Numbered from the stretch's first letter, positions 9,003 through 18,182 are shown. The stretch is 64,000 nt of DNA from Rhodobacter sp. CZR27 (GCF_002407205.1 NZ_CP023548.1:458501-522500), one strand, 5' to 3'. The notes: a model not told the origin generated them from the sequence alone. Made by a program: numbers and translations.

Positions 9003-9152
9003 TCAGTTGCCCTGAATGCCGAACTCGGCGGTGCCGCCGATCGTCAGGCCCGGCTGGACCTCGACCGGCTCGTTGGTGCCGGGTTTCAGCGGCGGACCGT
9101 CGATGCCGCAGCCCGCGAGGGCAAGGACGAGCAGGATCAGCGGTCGCGTCAT
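9003..9152 (-). CDS. Very small lipoprotein (49 aa)
   Basis: A 49-residue product with the signal [16 protein letters not shown], in which Cys15 is the lipidation site, followed by a short polar tail rich in Pro, Gly and Thr. It looks like the short LptM/YifL-like lipoproteins often found between argH and lysA in Proteobacteria. The tail motif differs, so I give that only as a possibility. Its ATG overlaps the argH stop (ATGA), which supports a real translated gene despite its size. Confidence 0.65.
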   Translation of the reverse strand: MTRPLILLVLALAGCGIDGPPLKPGTNEPVEVQPGLTIGGTAEFGIQGN

Positions 9153-10564
9153 GCGGTCATCCCCAGATGCTGCTTCCAGCGCGCCACCTGCGCGCGGACG
9201 TTGTCGGGCGCGGTGCCGCCGTAGGAGATGCGGCTGCGCACCGAGTTCTCGACGCCAAGGACGGCGAAGACATCCTCGCGGATGCCCGGGTGGACCGCCT
9301 GCATGTCGGCAAGCGTCAGGTCCGGCAGGTCGCAGCCCTTGCCCTCGGCCATCGCGACCAGCGTGCCGGTGACGTGATGCGCCTCGCGGAACGGCAGGCC
9401 CAGCTCGCGCACCAGCCAGTCGGCCAGATCCGTCGCGGTCGAGAAGCCCGAGGCGGCGGACGCCACCAGTGCCTCGCGGTTGGCCTGCATGTCGGCGACC
9501 ATCCCCGTCATCGCGGCGAGGCCCAGCATCAGCGTGTCGGCGGCGTCGAAGACCTGCTCCTTGTCCTCCTGCATGTCCTTGGAATAGGTCAGCGGCAGGC
9601 CCTTCATCACGGTGAACAGCGCCACCGCCGCGCCCAGCACCCGGCCCAGCTTGGCGCGCAGCAGTTCCGCCGCATCGGGGTTCTTCTTCTGCGGCATGAT
9701 GGACGAGCCGGTTGTCCAGCGATCGGACAGCCGCACGAAGCGGAACTGCGCCGAGGACCAGATCACCAGCTCCTCGGCGAAGCGGGACAGGTGCATGGCG
9801 CAGATCGCCGAGGCCGACAGGAACTCCAGCGCGAAGTCGCGGTCGCTGACCGAATCGAGGCTGTTCGCCGTCGGCCGGTCGAAGCCGAGCGCCTCAGCCG
9901 TCATGTGGCGGTCGATGGGAAAGCTCGTCCCCGCCAGCGCCGCGGCGCCCAAGGGGCATTCGTTCATCCGCGCGCGCGCGTCCACGAAGCGCGACCGGTC
10001 GCGGGCCAGCATCTCGACATAGGCCATCATGTGATGGCCCCAGGTCACCGGCTGCGCGGTCTGCAGGTGGGTGAAGCCCGGCATCACCCAGTCGGCGCCG
10101 GCCTCGGCCTGCGAAACGAAGGCCTTCATCAGCGCCTCGATGCCGGCGATGGCAGCGTCGCACTGGTCGCGGACCCAGAGGCGAAAATCCACCGCCACCT
10201 GGTCGTTGCGGCTCCGCGCCGTGTGCAGCCGGCCGGCCGGCTCGCCGATCAGCTCCTTCAGCCGTCCCTCGACGTTCATGTGGATGTCTTCCAGCTCGAC
10301 CCGGAACGGGAAATGTCCGGACTCGATCTCTGACAACACCGTGAGAAGGCCTTCCCCGATGGCCTCTGCATCTTTAGTGCTAAGGATGCCTGTCGCCGCC
10401 AGCATGGCGGCATGGGCGCGCGAGCCTCGGATGTCCTGCGCGAAAAGCCGCTTGTCGAACCCGATCGAGGCGTTGATCGCCTGCATGATCGCGTCCGGTC
10501 CGGCGGCGAAACGCCCGCCCCACATGGCGTTGGCGGCGGAGGAGGAGGGGGCTCGGTCGGACAT
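9149..10564 (-). CDS. argH: Argininosuccinate lyase
   Basis: ArgH splits argininosuccinate into arginine and fumarate, the last step of arginine synthesis. The 471-residue protein carries the superfamily signature [11 protein letters not shown] at 286-296, the HTARSRND motif near 114-121 and the catalytic THLQTAQP segment near 165-172. The start MSDRAPS was chosen because the family N-terminus begins shortly before MWGGRF. It heads the leftward group argH-lipoproteins-DUF2834-lysA. A divergent tlpA-like gene starts 22 bases away. Confidence 0.95.
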   Translation of the reverse strand: MSDRAPSSSAANAMWGGRFAAGPDAIMQAINASIGFDKRLFAQDIRGSRAHAAMLAATGILSTKDAEAIGEGLLTVLSEIESGHFPFRVELEDIHMNVEGRLKELIGEPAGRLHTARSRNDQVAVDFRLWVRDQCDAAIAGIEALMKAFVSQAEAGADWVMPGFTHLQTAQPVTWGHHMMAYVEMLARDRSRFVDARARMNECPLGAAALAGTSFPIDRHMTAEALGFDRPTANSLDSVSDRDFALEFLSASAICAMHLSRFAEELVIWSSAQFRFVRLSDRWTTGSSIMPQKKNPDAAELLRAKLGRVLGAAVALFTVMKGLPLTYSKDMQEDKEQVFDAADTLMLGLAAMTGMVADMQANREALVASAASGFSTATDLADWLVRELGLPFREAHHVTGTLVAMAEGKGCDLPDLTLADMQAVHPGIREDVFAVLGVENSVRSRISYGGTAPDNVRAQVARWKQHLGMTA

Positions 10565-10585
10565 GGAAAGCCTTCGGGAGGTGGA

Positions 10586-11137
10586 ATGCTGCGTCTGCTG
10601 TTTGCCGTGATCTACACGGCCTTGACCTTCGGTGCAAACGGCGCGGCGGCCGGACCGGCGGAGGCTGCGGCGATGCGCACGGGCGACATGCGCAAGCTGG
10701 TGATCCACGACGCGCCCAGGCCGCTGCCCGAGCAGGGGCTGGTGGCGCTGGACGAGGCGCCGAGCAGCCTCTCGGACTGGAAGGGCAAGTGGGTGGTGGC
10801 CAATTTCTGGGCGACCTGGTGCGCCCCCTGCCGCGAGGAGATGCCGACGCTCGACGCGCTTCAGGCCGCCATGGGCGGCGAGCGCTTCGCGGTGGTGACG
10901 GTGGCGACGGGCCGGAACGCGGTGCCAGCCATCACCCGCTTCTTCGAGGAGGCCGGCGTGAGGCACCTTACAGCGCTGCGCGATCCGAAGTCGGCGCTGG
11001 CCCGGCAGATCGGGGTGATGGGCCTGCCGGTGACGCTGGTCCTCGACCCTGAGGGCCGCGAGGTCGCGCGGCTGATCGGCGACGCGGTCTGGGATTCGCC
11101 AGAGGCCCGCGCCGTCCTTGCCGAGATGATGGACTGA
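10586..11137 (+). CDS. TlpA-like thiol:disulfide oxidoreductase
   Basis: The 183-residue protein has an N-terminal export/anchor segment (about residues 1-22), then a thioredoxin fold with WCAPC at 78-82 and the cis-proline region [15 protein letters not shown]. It is a TlpA/ResA/HelX-like periplasmic reductant, probably acting on apocytochrome c or Cu-site cysteines. The substrate cannot be told from sequence. Divergence from argH is the same arrangement seen in related alphaproteobacteria. Confidence 0.85.
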   Translation: MLRLLFAVIYTALTFGANGAAAGPAEAAAMRTGDMRKLVIHDAPRPLPEQGLVALDEAPSSLSDWKGKWVVANFWATWCAPCREEMPTLDALQAAMGGERFAVVTVATGRNAVPAITRFFEEAGVRHLTALRDPKSALARQIGVMGLPVTLVLDPEGREVARLIGDAVWDSPEARAVLAEMMD

Positions 11138-11143
11138 CCCCCG

Positions 11144-11836
11144 TCAGCGGGAGGGGATCGTAAGCCCCCGCTGCACTGCCGGCCGATCCAGGAACCGCTC
11201 GAGCCAGGCGGGAACAGCCGTCAGGCCACCCCAGCCCGCCAGATCCGCCGCCTTGTAGAAGTCGCGCAAGGCCCGCAGCCAGGGGCAGATCGCGATGTCG
11301 GCGATGGAATAATCGCCCGCGATCCACTCGCGCCCCTCCATCGCGCCCTCCAGCACCTTCAGCAGCCGCTCGGCTTCGGCGCGGTAGCGCTCCTTCGGGC
11401 GCGGATCCTCGATCTCCTTGCCGGCGAAGTGGTGGAAGAAGCCGAGCTGGCCGAACATCGGCCCGATCCCGCCCATCTGGAACATCAGCCACTGCAGCAC
11501 CTCGTAGCGCCGGTCCTCGGGCAGCAGCCGGCCTGTCTTCTCGGCGAGGTAGATCAGGATCGCCCCGCTTTCGAAAAGGGGGAGCGGCCTCCCATCCGGT
11601 CCCTCGGGGTCGATGATCGCCGGGATCTTGTTGTTCGGGTTGAGCGACAGGAACTCGGGGCTGAGCTGGTCCTTCGTCTCGAAATCCACCAAGTGCGCGT
11701 CGTAGGGCAGTCCCAGCTCTTCCAGAGCGATCGAGACCTTCACGCCGTTCGGTGTGTTCAGGGAGTAGAGCTGGATCGCGCCGGGGGTGCGCGGTGGCCA
11801 GCGGCGGGTGATCGGAAAGGCGGAAAGGTCGGTCAT
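11144..11836 (-). CDS. Glutathione S-transferase, YfcG/Nu-class-like
   Basis: The 230-residue protein has an N-terminal thioredoxin-like GST domain with LYSLNTPNGVKVSIALEE, the Asn/Thr-containing active-site loop typical of the bacterial Nu class (YfcG, YghU). It also has the NPNNKIPAI cis-Pro loop and the FESGAILIYLAEK glutathione-binding segment, then an all-helical C-terminal domain. Nu-class enzymes have disulfide-bond reductase activity with glutathione; this assignment is by motif. Convergent with the tlpA-like gene, 6 bases between the stops. Confidence 0.87.
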   Translation of the reverse strand: MTDLSAFPITRRWPPRTPGAIQLYSLNTPNGVKVSIALEELGLPYDAHLVDFETKDQLSPEFLSLNPNNKIPAIIDPEGPDGRPLPLFESGAILIYLAEKTGRLLPEDRRYEVLQWLMFQMGGIGPMFGQLGFFHHFAGKEIEDPRPKERYRAEAERLLKVLEGAMEGREWIAGDYSIADIAICPWLRALRDFYKAADLAGWGGLTAVPAWLERFLDRPAVQRGLTIPSR

Positions 11837-12086
11837 GCGGTCCTCCGGTCAGGCCTGCCGACCATGGGATGTCGGCGCGAGGGAAGACAAGCCTCGATGC
11901 CGCCCGAGGTTCCGGCCAGTCCGGGAGGCGGCCTGGAACGGGTGGATGCGGAACGGCCGTCCCTGTGGATCGGATGGCGGCCGTCTGACCAGCACGGGGA
12001 CGCACCGGAAGACGACAGCCGCCGCGGGCTTTGCGTGGCGGACTGTCAGTTCTCTGGAGGCTCGGACACCCGTCGGGACCGCCCCG

Positions 12087-13205
12087 TCACATCTTCAGCG
12101 CCAGATGCGGCGACAGCACGTCGATCTCCAGCGCCCGGCCGACAGCGTAATAGGTCAGGTGTCCGGCATGGGTGTTGAGACCGGCCAGCAGGTGGGGGTC
12201 CTCTTCGCAGGCGCGTTTCCAACCCTTGTCGGCGAGCGCCAGCAGGAAGGGCATGGTCGCGTTCCCCAGCGCCAGCGTCGAGGTCCGCGCCACCGCGCCC
12301 GGCATGTTCGCCACGCAATAGTGCATGATCCCGTCCACCTCATAGATCGGGTCCTGATGGGTGGTCGGGCGCGAGGTCTCGAAGCAGCCGCCCTGGTCGA
12401 TGGCGACGTCCACGATCGCCGCCCCGGGCTTCATGGTGGAAAGTTGCGCCCGGCTGACCAGCTTCGGCGCTGCCGCCCCCGGGATCAGCACCGCGCCGAT
12501 CACCATGTCTGCCTCGGCGACCAGATCCGCCGTGTTGCCCGCCGAGGCATAGGAGGTGCGGAACAGGCTGCCGAAGGCCTCGTCGAGCGTCCGCAGTCGC
12601 GGCAGCGATCGGTCGAGCACGGTGACATCGGCGCCCATCCCGGCCGCAATGCGCGCTGCGTGAGTGCCCACGACACCACCACCGATCACCACGACCCGCG
12701 CCGGCCCCACGCCCGGCACGCCGCCGAGCAGCACGCCGCGACCGCCATTGGCCTTCTGCAGCGTCCACGCCCCGACCTGCGGCGCAAGGCGCCCCGCCAC
12801 CTCGGACATCGGCGCCAGCAGCGGAAGGCCGCCCCGCGCATCGGTCACCGTCTCGTAGGCGATGGCGGTCACGCCCGAGGCCAGCAGGTCCCGCGTCTGC
12901 TCGGGATCGGGCGCAAGATGCAGATAGGTGAAGAGCACCTGACCCGCCCGCAGGCGCGCCCGTTCGACCGCCTGCGGCTCCTTCACCTTCACGATCATCT
13001 CGGCCTCGGCAAAGACCTCCTCGGAGGTATCGACAAGCCGGGCACCGGCCGCGCGATAGTCCTCGTCCGGGAAGCCGGACCCGATGCCGGCCCCGGCTTC
13101 CACGATCACCTCGTGGCCATGGAATCGGGCCTCACGCGCGGCATGGGGCGTGAGGCCCACGCGGAATTCCTGCGGCTTGATCTCCCTGGGGCAGCCGATC
13201 CTCAT
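12087..13205 (-). CDS. ald: Alanine dehydrogenase
   Basis: Ald interconverts L-alanine and pyruvate plus ammonia with NAD. The 372-residue protein has the substrate-binding Lys75 (VKVKEP) and catalytic His96 (TYLHLA) at the family positions. Its Rossmann motif GGGVVGTHAARIAAGMGA lies near 170-190. The start MRIGCPREIK matches the conserved family N-terminus and is preceded by a GGGAGGAAAG ribosome site; a longer in-frame extension lacks such support. Divergent from an Lrp-type regulator that probably controls it. Confidence 0.94.
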   Translation of the reverse strand: MRIGCPREIKPQEFRVGLTPHAAREARFHGHEVIVEAGAGIGSGFPDEDYRAAGARLVDTSEEVFAEAEMIVKVKEPQAVERARLRAGQVLFTYLHLAPDPEQTRDLLASGVTAIAYETVTDARGGLPLLAPMSEVAGRLAPQVGAWTLQKANGGRGVLLGGVPGVGPARVVVIGGGVVGTHAARIAAGMGADVTVLDRSLPRLRTLDEAFGSLFRTSYASAGNTADLVAEADMVIGAVLIPGAAAPKLVSRAQLSTMKPGAAIVDVAIDQGGCFETSRPTTHQDPIYEVDGIMHYCVANMPGAVARTSTLALGNATMPFLLALADKGWKRACEEDPHLLAGLNTHAGHLTYYAVGRALEIDVLSPHLALKM

Positions 13206-13344
13206 CACTTTCCTCCCTGCGTGATTTTGACACAGGATGCACGGGAGCCGGCGGTGGTGCTTTGAAATCTCGCGTGACGGCAGCAGAGGAGGGCGGTAGC
13301 TTCTTCCGCGAAACCCGCCCTCAGCCGAAGAACCTTGCATCCGA

Positions 13345-13803
13345 ATGGAACTTGACGCGACAGACCGCCGAATCCTGACCGTCCTGCAGAAGCAGGGCCG
13401 CATAACCAACGCCGAACTGTCGGAACGGGTGAACCTCTCGCCCTCGGCCTGCCACCGCCGCGTGCAGCGCCTGGAGGAGGAGGGCTTCATCGCGGGCTAC
13501 GTGGCGCTTCTGGATGCGCGCAAGCTCTCGCGGCCCACGACGGTCTTCGTGGAGATCACCCTGCAGGGACAGGCCGACGAGGTGCTCGAGGCGTTCGAGC
13601 GCGAGGTGGCACGGGTGCCGGACATCCTCGAATGCCACCTGATGGCCGGGACGGCGGATTATCTCCTGAAGGTCGTCGCGCAGGATACCGAGGATTTCGC
13701 CCGCATCCATCGCCAGCATCTCGCGCGCCTGCCCGGCGTGGCGCAGATGCATTCGAGCTTTGCGCTGCGGACCGTGTTCAAGACGACGGCGATCCCGGTC
13801 TGA
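13345..13803 (+). CDS. Lrp/AsnC-family transcriptional regulator
   Basis: The 152-residue protein has an N-terminal helix-turn-helix (residues 8-45, including LSERVNLSPSACHRRVQRLEE) and a C-terminal RAM ligand-binding domain with GTADYLLKV near 111-119. Members of the family sense amino acids and often activate the adjacent catabolic gene. Divergence from ald with a 139-base shared control region suggests it is the alanine-responsive regulator of ald (AldR/PutR-like). The ligand is inferred. Confidence 0.9.
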   Translation: MELDATDRRILTVLQKQGRITNAELSERVNLSPSACHRRVQRLEEEGFIAGYVALLDARKLSRPTTVFVEITLQGQADEVLEAFEREVARVPDILECHLMAGTADYLLKVVAQDTEDFARIHRQHLARLPGVAQMHSSFALRTVFKTTAIPV

Positions 13804-13823
13804 CCGCGGCCAGGGCCCGCTGC

Positions 13824-13845
13824 GGCCGCCCGGCATCGGGCGGCC
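13824..13845. terminator. Hairpin between convergent genes
   Basis: A perfect 9-base-pair inverted repeat, GGCCGCCCG and CGGGCGGCC, with a 4-base loop sits between the Lrp-type gene and pmtA stops. No T-run follows. It may act in both directions. Confidence 0.5.
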
Positions 13846-13854
13846 AGCCTGTCG

Positions 13855-14469
13855 TCAGACGCGCTTGAAGCGCAGGAAGGTGAAGAGCCCGCCCGGACCC
13901 ATCGGCGCTTGCTCGATCACCTCGAGGCGCTGATCGCCCGTCACGCGCTCGATCGCGAAGTCGGAGTGCCAGCCCAGCGTGTTCTCGAACCGCGCCAGCG
14001 CCTTCTCGACGGCGGCCAGCGGGCCCTTGTCGCGCGCAAAGTGGTTCACGATCACCACCTCGCCGCCCCTGCGGCAGACGCGGGCCATCTCGGAGACGAC
14101 GCGCTCGGGTTCCGGCACGACCGAGACGAGGAACATGGCCACCACGGTGTCGAAGGTCTCGTCGGGAAAGTCGAGCTCGCGCGCATCCATCTGGCGCAGC
14201 TCCTTCACCGGCTTCAGGCCGAGTTCCTCGACCTTGTCGCGGGCCTTGGCCAGCATCTCGTGCGAGAAGTCGATGCCCGTGACGGCGACCCGATGGCTGT
14301 AGAGCGGCAGCGAGAGACCCGTGCCCACGCCCACCTCGAGCACCTTGCCGCCACGCGCGTTCACATGCGTGGCCGTCCGGCGTCGCGGGCTTTCGCTCAC
14401 CTTGCCGAAGGAGAAGTCGTAGATAGGCGCCCAGCGCTTGTAGCTCCGGCTTACCGCGTCCAGTTCCAT
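13855..14469 (-). CDS. pmtA: Phosphatidylethanolamine N-methyltransferase (PmtA)
   Basis: PmtA methylates phosphatidylethanolamine in successive steps to phosphatidylcholine with S-adenosylmethionine. The 204-residue soluble protein has the SAM motif VLEVGVGTGLSLPLY at 43-57, an acidic residue at the end of strand 2 (GIDFS), and the post-motif VVAMFLVSVVPEPERV. The size equals the Rhodobacter-type enzyme (about 203 residues). Genes for the substrate pathway, pssA and psd, are immediately upstream on the same strand, which strongly supports the assignment over a generic methyltransferase. Confidence 0.88.
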   Translation of the reverse strand: MELDAVSRSYKRWAPIYDFSFGKVSESPRRRTATHVNARGGKVLEVGVGTGLSLPLYSHRVAVTGIDFSHEMLAKARDKVEELGLKPVKELRQMDARELDFPDETFDTVVAMFLVSVVPEPERVVSEMARVCRRGGEVVIVNHFARDKGPLAAVEKALARFENTLGWHSDFAIERVTGDQRLEVIEQAPMGPGGLFTFLRFKRV

Positions 14470-14493
14470 GCGTCCGTCCCTCTGTGGTTGATC

Positions 14494-15231
14494 TCAGCTG
14501 CGCCAGCGGCGCAGGTAGTTCCCAATCGACATGGCGGTGACCGCGGCATAGGCGAGGCCGACAAGCACCATCAGAAGCCAGAACCGCGTGACGAGGAGCC
14601 CCAGGACGATGACCGTGCCGATCAGCACGAAGATCGTCTTGTCCCGCGGGATTCGCATCGCCTTCGGCGATATTGTGGGGATCCGGCTCGTCATGAGCAA
14701 GCCGACCAAAGCGAGGTAGACCCCATAGGCCATCGGGAAGGCCGAGGCATCGACCAGCCCCTGCAGCGACATGAAGATCGGCAGCAGCGCCAGAAGCGCC
14801 CCGCCCGGGGCCGGCACGCCGGTGAAGTGCGGCTTGGCGCCCGGCGGCAGCGGCTGGTCGCGGTTCACGTTGAAGCGTGCAAGCCGCAGGCAGCCGCAAA
14901 GCGTATAGACCAGCACGAAGACCCAGTTGGTCGAATAGGTGCCGGCCAGCGCGTACTGGTACACCAGAAGCCCCGGCGCGACGCCGAAGTTCAGGAAATC
15001 GGAAAGCGAATCGAGTTCGGCGCCGAACTCGGACTGCGCGTTGAGGCGGCGCGCGATCAGCCCGTCGAGCCCGTCGATGGCGGCGGCGAAGATGATCAGC
15101 ATGGCGGCGATGTCGAACCGCCCGACCATGATGAAGCGGATCGCCGTCAGCCCGGCGCAGAGCCCCGTGATGGTCACGAGGTTCGGCAGCAGCATCAGCA
15201 GGGGCAGGGTCCGCTCGTCGCGCCGCAGCAT
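14494..15231 (-). CDS. pssA: CDP-diacylglycerol-serine O-phosphatidyltransferase
   Basis: PssA makes phosphatidylserine from CDP-diacylglycerol and serine at the inner membrane. The 245-residue protein has the CDP-alcohol phosphotransferase signature with Asp53, Asp56, Gly57, Ala60-Arg61, Gly70, Asp74 and Asp78, all present at the right spacing. Several hydrophobic segments follow to the C-terminus. It is 3 bases downstream of psd and 24 bases upstream of pmtA. Confidence 0.93.
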   Translation of the reverse strand: MLRRDERTLPLLMLLPNLVTITGLCAGLTAIRFIMVGRFDIAAMLIIFAAAIDGLDGLIARRLNAQSEFGAELDSLSDFLNFGVAPGLLVYQYALAGTYSTNWVFVLVYTLCGCLRLARFNVNRDQPLPPGAKPHFTGVPAPGGALLALLPIFMSLQGLVDASAFPMAYGVYLALVGLLMTSRIPTISPKAMRIPRDKTIFVLIGTVIVLGLLVTRFWLLMVLVGLAYAAVTAMSIGNYLRRWRS

Positions 15232-15234
15232 GGC

Positions 15235-15933
15235 TCAGATGCTCGCGCCGGTGCGGCGCGCCTCCGTGCTGGCGAGGTCGGCGATCACCGTCTCGCCCGA
15301 GATCATGGTCTGGCCGAGGCAGACCAGCGGCTGCACGCCCTCGGGCAGGTAAACATCGACGCGCGAGCCGAAGCGGATCATGCCGAAGCGGTCGCCGGTG
15401 CCGAGCGTCGCGCCCTCCTTCACCTCGCAGAGGATGCGGCGGGCGACGAGGCCCGCGATCTGCACCACGCCGATCTGGCGGCCGTCCGCGAGGCGGATGG
15501 CAAGGCCGTTGCGCTCGTTGTCCACGCTCGCCTTGTCGAGCGAGGCATTGAGGAACTTGCCGGGGCGATAGGCGATCTTCGTGATCGTGCCGCCGATGGG
15601 CGCGCGGTTCACGTGGCAGTTGAAGACGTTCATGAACACCGACACGCGGGTCAGCGCGGCGTCGCCCATCCCGAGTTCCGCTGGCGGCACGGCGGGCTCG
15701 ATCAGCGAGATCACGCCGTCGGCTGGGCTGACAAGCAGCCCCTCGCGCATGGGGGTGACGCGGATCGGATCGCGGAAGAAGTAGTAGCACCAGACCGTGA
15801 GGATCACGCCGATCCAGCCGAGCGGTTCCCAGATCAGGAACAGGATGAGCGTGACGGCGGCGAAGATGCCGACGAACTTGAAGCCCTCACGGTGCATCGG
15901 CTTGATGAAGGTGGAGAGCAGGTCGATCGCCAT
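15235..15933 (-). CDS. psd: Phosphatidylserine decarboxylase proenzyme
   Basis: Psd converts phosphatidylserine to phosphatidylethanolamine. The 232-residue form is the short PSD-A type. The self-cleavage site is Gly189-Ser190 in IRFGSRVD, giving a small alpha chain with an N-terminal pyruvoyl group. Asp72 (SPADG) and His107 (CHVNR) complete the catalytic set. Two membrane segments occupy residues 20-52. First gene of the leftward psd-pssA-pmtA phospholipid operon. Confidence 0.93.
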   Translation of the reverse strand: MAIDLLSTFIKPMHREGFKFVGIFAAVTLILFLIWEPLGWIGVILTVWCYYFFRDPIRVTPMREGLLVSPADGVISLIEPAVPPAELGMGDAALTRVSVFMNVFNCHVNRAPIGGTITKIAYRPGKFLNASLDKASVDNERNGLAIRLADGRQIGVVQIAGLVARRILCEVKEGATLGTGDRFGMIRFGSRVDVYLPEGVQPLVCLGQTMISGETVIADLASTEARRTGASI

Positions 15934-16051
15934 TCTTGAATGCCTTCTGACATGGGTCCGGGCCCAAGGTTAATGGCGGGATAAAAGCATTCGGGCCCGC
16001 CAATGCAACCCTGAGGGACAGCTCGACGCTGCGCGCCTCTGCCGCACCGGG

Positions 16052-16086
16052 GAAAGAAAAACCCCCGACACTTGCGCGACGGGGGT
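16052..16086 (-). terminator. Rho-independent terminator of rpsU
   Basis: Read on the minus strand, ACCCCCG and CGGGGGT pair across a 12-base loop and are followed by TTTTTCTTT. This is a canonical intrinsic terminator 47 bases after the rpsU stop. Confidence 0.85.
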
Positions 16087-16132
16087 CCGATGACGGCGAG
16101 TCCGAAGACCCGCCCAGCTTCGCGGCGACGTC

Positions 16133-16339
16133 TCAGAGAGCGCCTTCGCGTTGCGCCTTCTTGCGCGCGAGCTTGCGCGCACGGCGGACCGCTTCGGCTT
16201 GCTCACGGGCGCGCTTGACGGAGGGTTTCTCGAAATGCTGCTTGAGCTTCATTTCGCGGAACACGCCTTCGCGCTGGAGCTTTTTCTTCAGGGCCCGAAG
16301 GGCCTGTTCGACGTTGTTGTCGCGGACGCTGACCTGCAT
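16133..16339 (-). CDS. rpsU: 30S ribosomal protein S21
   Basis: The 68-residue basic protein has the S21 pattern: an N-terminal [17 protein letters not shown] segment, then a Lys/Arg-rich helix with [15 protein letters not shown] and a C-terminal [11 protein letters not shown] tail. S21 binds the platform of the small subunit near the anti-Shine-Dalgarno sequence. It has its own promoter and terminator and is divergent from the COQ9 gene. A hairpin directly before its ATG may limit translation. Confidence 0.95.
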   Translation of the reverse strand: MQVSVRDNNVEQALRALKKKLQREGVFREMKLKQHFEKPSVKRAREQAEAVRRARKLARKKAQREGAL

Positions 16340-16353
16340 GTGGTTGTCACCAC
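16340..16353 (-). promoter_or_regulatory. Hairpin at the rpsU ribosome-binding site
   Basis: On the minus strand GTGGT-GACA-ACCAC forms a perfect 5-base-pair hairpin ending immediately before the rpsU ATG. It takes in the end of the GGAAGGTGG ribosome site, so it could modulate translation. The role is inferred. Confidence 0.4.
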
Positions 16354-16372
16354 CTTCCTAGGTTAGAGTTGC

Positions 16373-16401
16373 AAGATAAGCAGGTCGGGCGCCTATATCA
16401 A
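16373..16401 (-). promoter_or_regulatory. Putative sigma-70 promoter of rpsU
   Basis: TTGATA (16396-16401) and TATCTT (16373-16378) lie on the minus strand with a 17-base spacer, 34 bases before the rpsU ATG. It is one of the best consensus matches in the window. Confidence 0.62.
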
Positions 16402-16448
16402 AGACAGAGTGGCTTGTCCACCGCAGGGAACCGGAAAAGGAACTGGCT

Positions 16449-17141
16449 ATGGATGTTCGGGACGGAAACGAGAAGGCGCGCGACGCCATCCTCGACGCGG
16501 CGGTGATGCATGTGCCGTTCGACGGCTGGTCCGAGGCGACGCTGCGGGCGGCCGTAAGCGATTCGGGCGTGGCGCCCGGGCTGGCGCGGGCGCTGTTCCC
16601 GCGCGGCGGCGTGGACCTCGCGCTGGCCTACCACCGCCGCGGCGACGAGCGGATGCTCGAGAAGGCGGCGGCGGTCGATCTTGGCGCGATGCGCTATTCC
16701 GAGCGGGTGGCCGCGCTGATCCGCTTCCGCCTCGAGGCGGTCGAGGACAAGGAACTGGTGCGGCGCGGCTCGACGCTGTTCAGCCTGCCGCAGCATGCCT
16801 CGGACGGGGCCAAGGCGGTCTGGGGCACGGCGGACAGGATCTGGACCGCGCTGGGCGACGAATCGCGCGACGTGAACTGGTACACCAAGCGGGCGACGCT
16901 TTCGGCGGTCTATGCGGCGACCGTGCTCTACTGGCTGGGCGACGACACGCCCGGCCACTACGCGACATGGGAGTTCCTCGACCGGCGCATCGCCGACGTG
17001 CTGCGGTTCGAGAAGTTCAAGACCGAGGCGCAGCGCAATCCGCTGCTGCGCGCGGTGACGGCTGGACCGCGGATGATGATGCGCCGCGTCCACGCACCGA
17101 AGCCGGCGCCGGACATGCCGGGCCGGACGAGCCATTACTGA
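16449..17141 (+). CDS. COQ9 family protein
   Basis: The 230-residue protein has the TetR-like all-helical COQ9 fold: an N-terminal AILDAAVMHVPFDGWSEATL helix-turn-helix-like region, then the C-terminal lipid-binding region with VNWYTKRATLSAVYAATVLYW, typical of the family. COQ9 proteins bind isoprenoid lipids and assist COQ7-type hydroxylation in ubiquinone synthesis. Its placement divergent from rpsU is common in this class. Eleven bases separate it from the quinone oxidoreductase gene. Confidence 0.86.
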   Translation: MDVRDGNEKARDAILDAAVMHVPFDGWSEATLRAAVSDSGVAPGLARALFPRGGVDLALAYHRRGDERMLEKAAAVDLGAMRYSERVAALIRFRLEAVEDKELVRRGSTLFSLPQHASDGAKAVWGTADRIWTALGDESRDVNWYTKRATLSAVYAATVLYWLGDDTPGHYATWEFLDRRIADVLRFEKFKTEAQRNPLLRAVTAGPRMMMRRVHAPKPAPDMPGRTSHY

Positions 17142-17151
17142 GGAGACCCCT

Positions 17152-18138
17152 GTGACCCTGCCCGAGACGATGCGCGCCGTGGAGATTTCCCAGCCCGGCG
17201 GGCCCGAGGTGCTGCGCCCCTGCACGGTTCCGGTTCCGGTGCCGGGGCACGGCCAGATCCTGATCCGCGTGGCCTATGCCGGCGTGAACCGGCCCGATGC
17301 CCTGCAACGCGCAGGCGCCTATGCGCCGCCGCCCGGCGCCTCTCCGCTGCCGGGGCTGGAGGCCGCGGGCGAGGTGGCGGCCGTGGGTCCCGGCGTCGCG
17401 CGCTGGAAGGTGGGCGACCGGGTCTGCGCGCTGCTGCCCGGTGGAGGCTATGCCGAATACGCGCTGACGCCGGCCGAGCATGCGCTGCCGATCCCCGAGG
17501 GGCTGGGCCTGCGCGAGGCCGCCTGCCTGCCCGAGACCTGCTTCACGGTCTGGTCGAACGTGGTTTTGCGCGGGGGCCTGAAGGCGGGCGAGCGGTTCCT
17601 CGTCCACGGCGGCTCGTCCGGGATCGGCACGACCGCGATCCAGATCGCGAAGGCGCTGGGCGCGCGGGTCTTCGCCACCGCTGGGTCGGAGGAGAAGTGC
17701 GCGGCCTGCCGGGAACTTGGGGCCGAGCGGGCGATCAACTACCGCGAGGAGGATTTCGTCGCGATCCTGAAGGCCGAGGGCGGGGCCGACCTGATCCTCG
17801 ACATGGTCGGCGGCAGCTACCTGCCGCGCAACGTCAAGGCGCTGGCGACGGAGGGGCGGCTGGTCCAGATCGCCTTCCTCGAGGGCACGAAGGTCGAGCT
17901 GAACTTCGCCGAGGTGATGATGCGGCGCCTGACGATCACCGGCTCGACCCTGCGCCCGCAGAGCGACCTCGCCAAGGCGCGTTATGCCCGCGACGTGGAG
18001 GCACAGGTCTGGCCGATGGTGGCCTCGGGTGCGCTGCGCCCGGTGATGGACAGCGAATACGGGTTGGAGGAAGCGGCGCTGGCCCATGCCCGGATGGAAG
18101 GCTCGGGCCACATCGGCAAGATCGTCCTCGCGGTCTGA
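17152..18138 (+). CDS. NAD(P)H-quinone oxidoreductase (zinc-free MDR family)
   Basis: The 328-residue protein belongs to the medium-chain dehydrogenase family, quinone oxidoreductase/PIG3 branch. It shows the GroES-like N-terminal half with PGLEAAGEV, a NADPH-binding GGSSGIGTTAIQIAKALGA motif near 145-163, and no zinc-ligand cluster. It likely reduces quinones or reactive enones with NADPH. The natural substrate is unknown. It may be co-transcribed with the COQ9 gene, which would pair it with quinone metabolism. Confidence 0.88.
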   Translation: MTLPETMRAVEISQPGGPEVLRPCTVPVPVPGHGQILIRVAYAGVNRPDALQRAGAYAPPPGASPLPGLEAAGEVAAVGPGVARWKVGDRVCALLPGGGYAEYALTPAEHALPIPEGLGLREAACLPETCFTVWSNVVLRGGLKAGERFLVHGGSSGIGTTAIQIAKALGARVFATAGSEEKCAACRELGAERAINYREEDFVAILKAEGGADLILDMVGGSYLPRNVKALATEGRLVQIAFLEGTKVELNFAEVMMRRLTITGSTLRPQSDLAKARYARDVEAQVWPMVASGALRPVMDSEYGLEEAALAHARMEGSGHIGKIVLAV

Positions 18139-18147
18139 GACGGGGGA

Positions 18148-18182
18148 GCCGGAGGAGGGGGCATCGAACCCCCTCCTCCGGC
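18148..18182. terminator. Strong hairpin after the quinone oxidoreductase gene
   Basis: A 14-base-pair perfect inverted repeat (GCCGGAGGAGGGGG paired with its complement) surrounds a 7-base loop. No T-run follows on either strand. It is likely a transcript end for the rightward gene. Confidence 0.6.

Noticed and set aside
11837..12086. A possible hidden gene between the glutathione transferase and ald genes
   Set aside because: No frame with a plausible start, ribosome site or motif, and no clear hairpin; I see nothing in it.
13909..15939. A 676-codon plus-strand open frame opposite pmtA, pssA and psd
   Set aside because: It covers three genes with clear catalytic motifs and has no recognisable sequence of its own.
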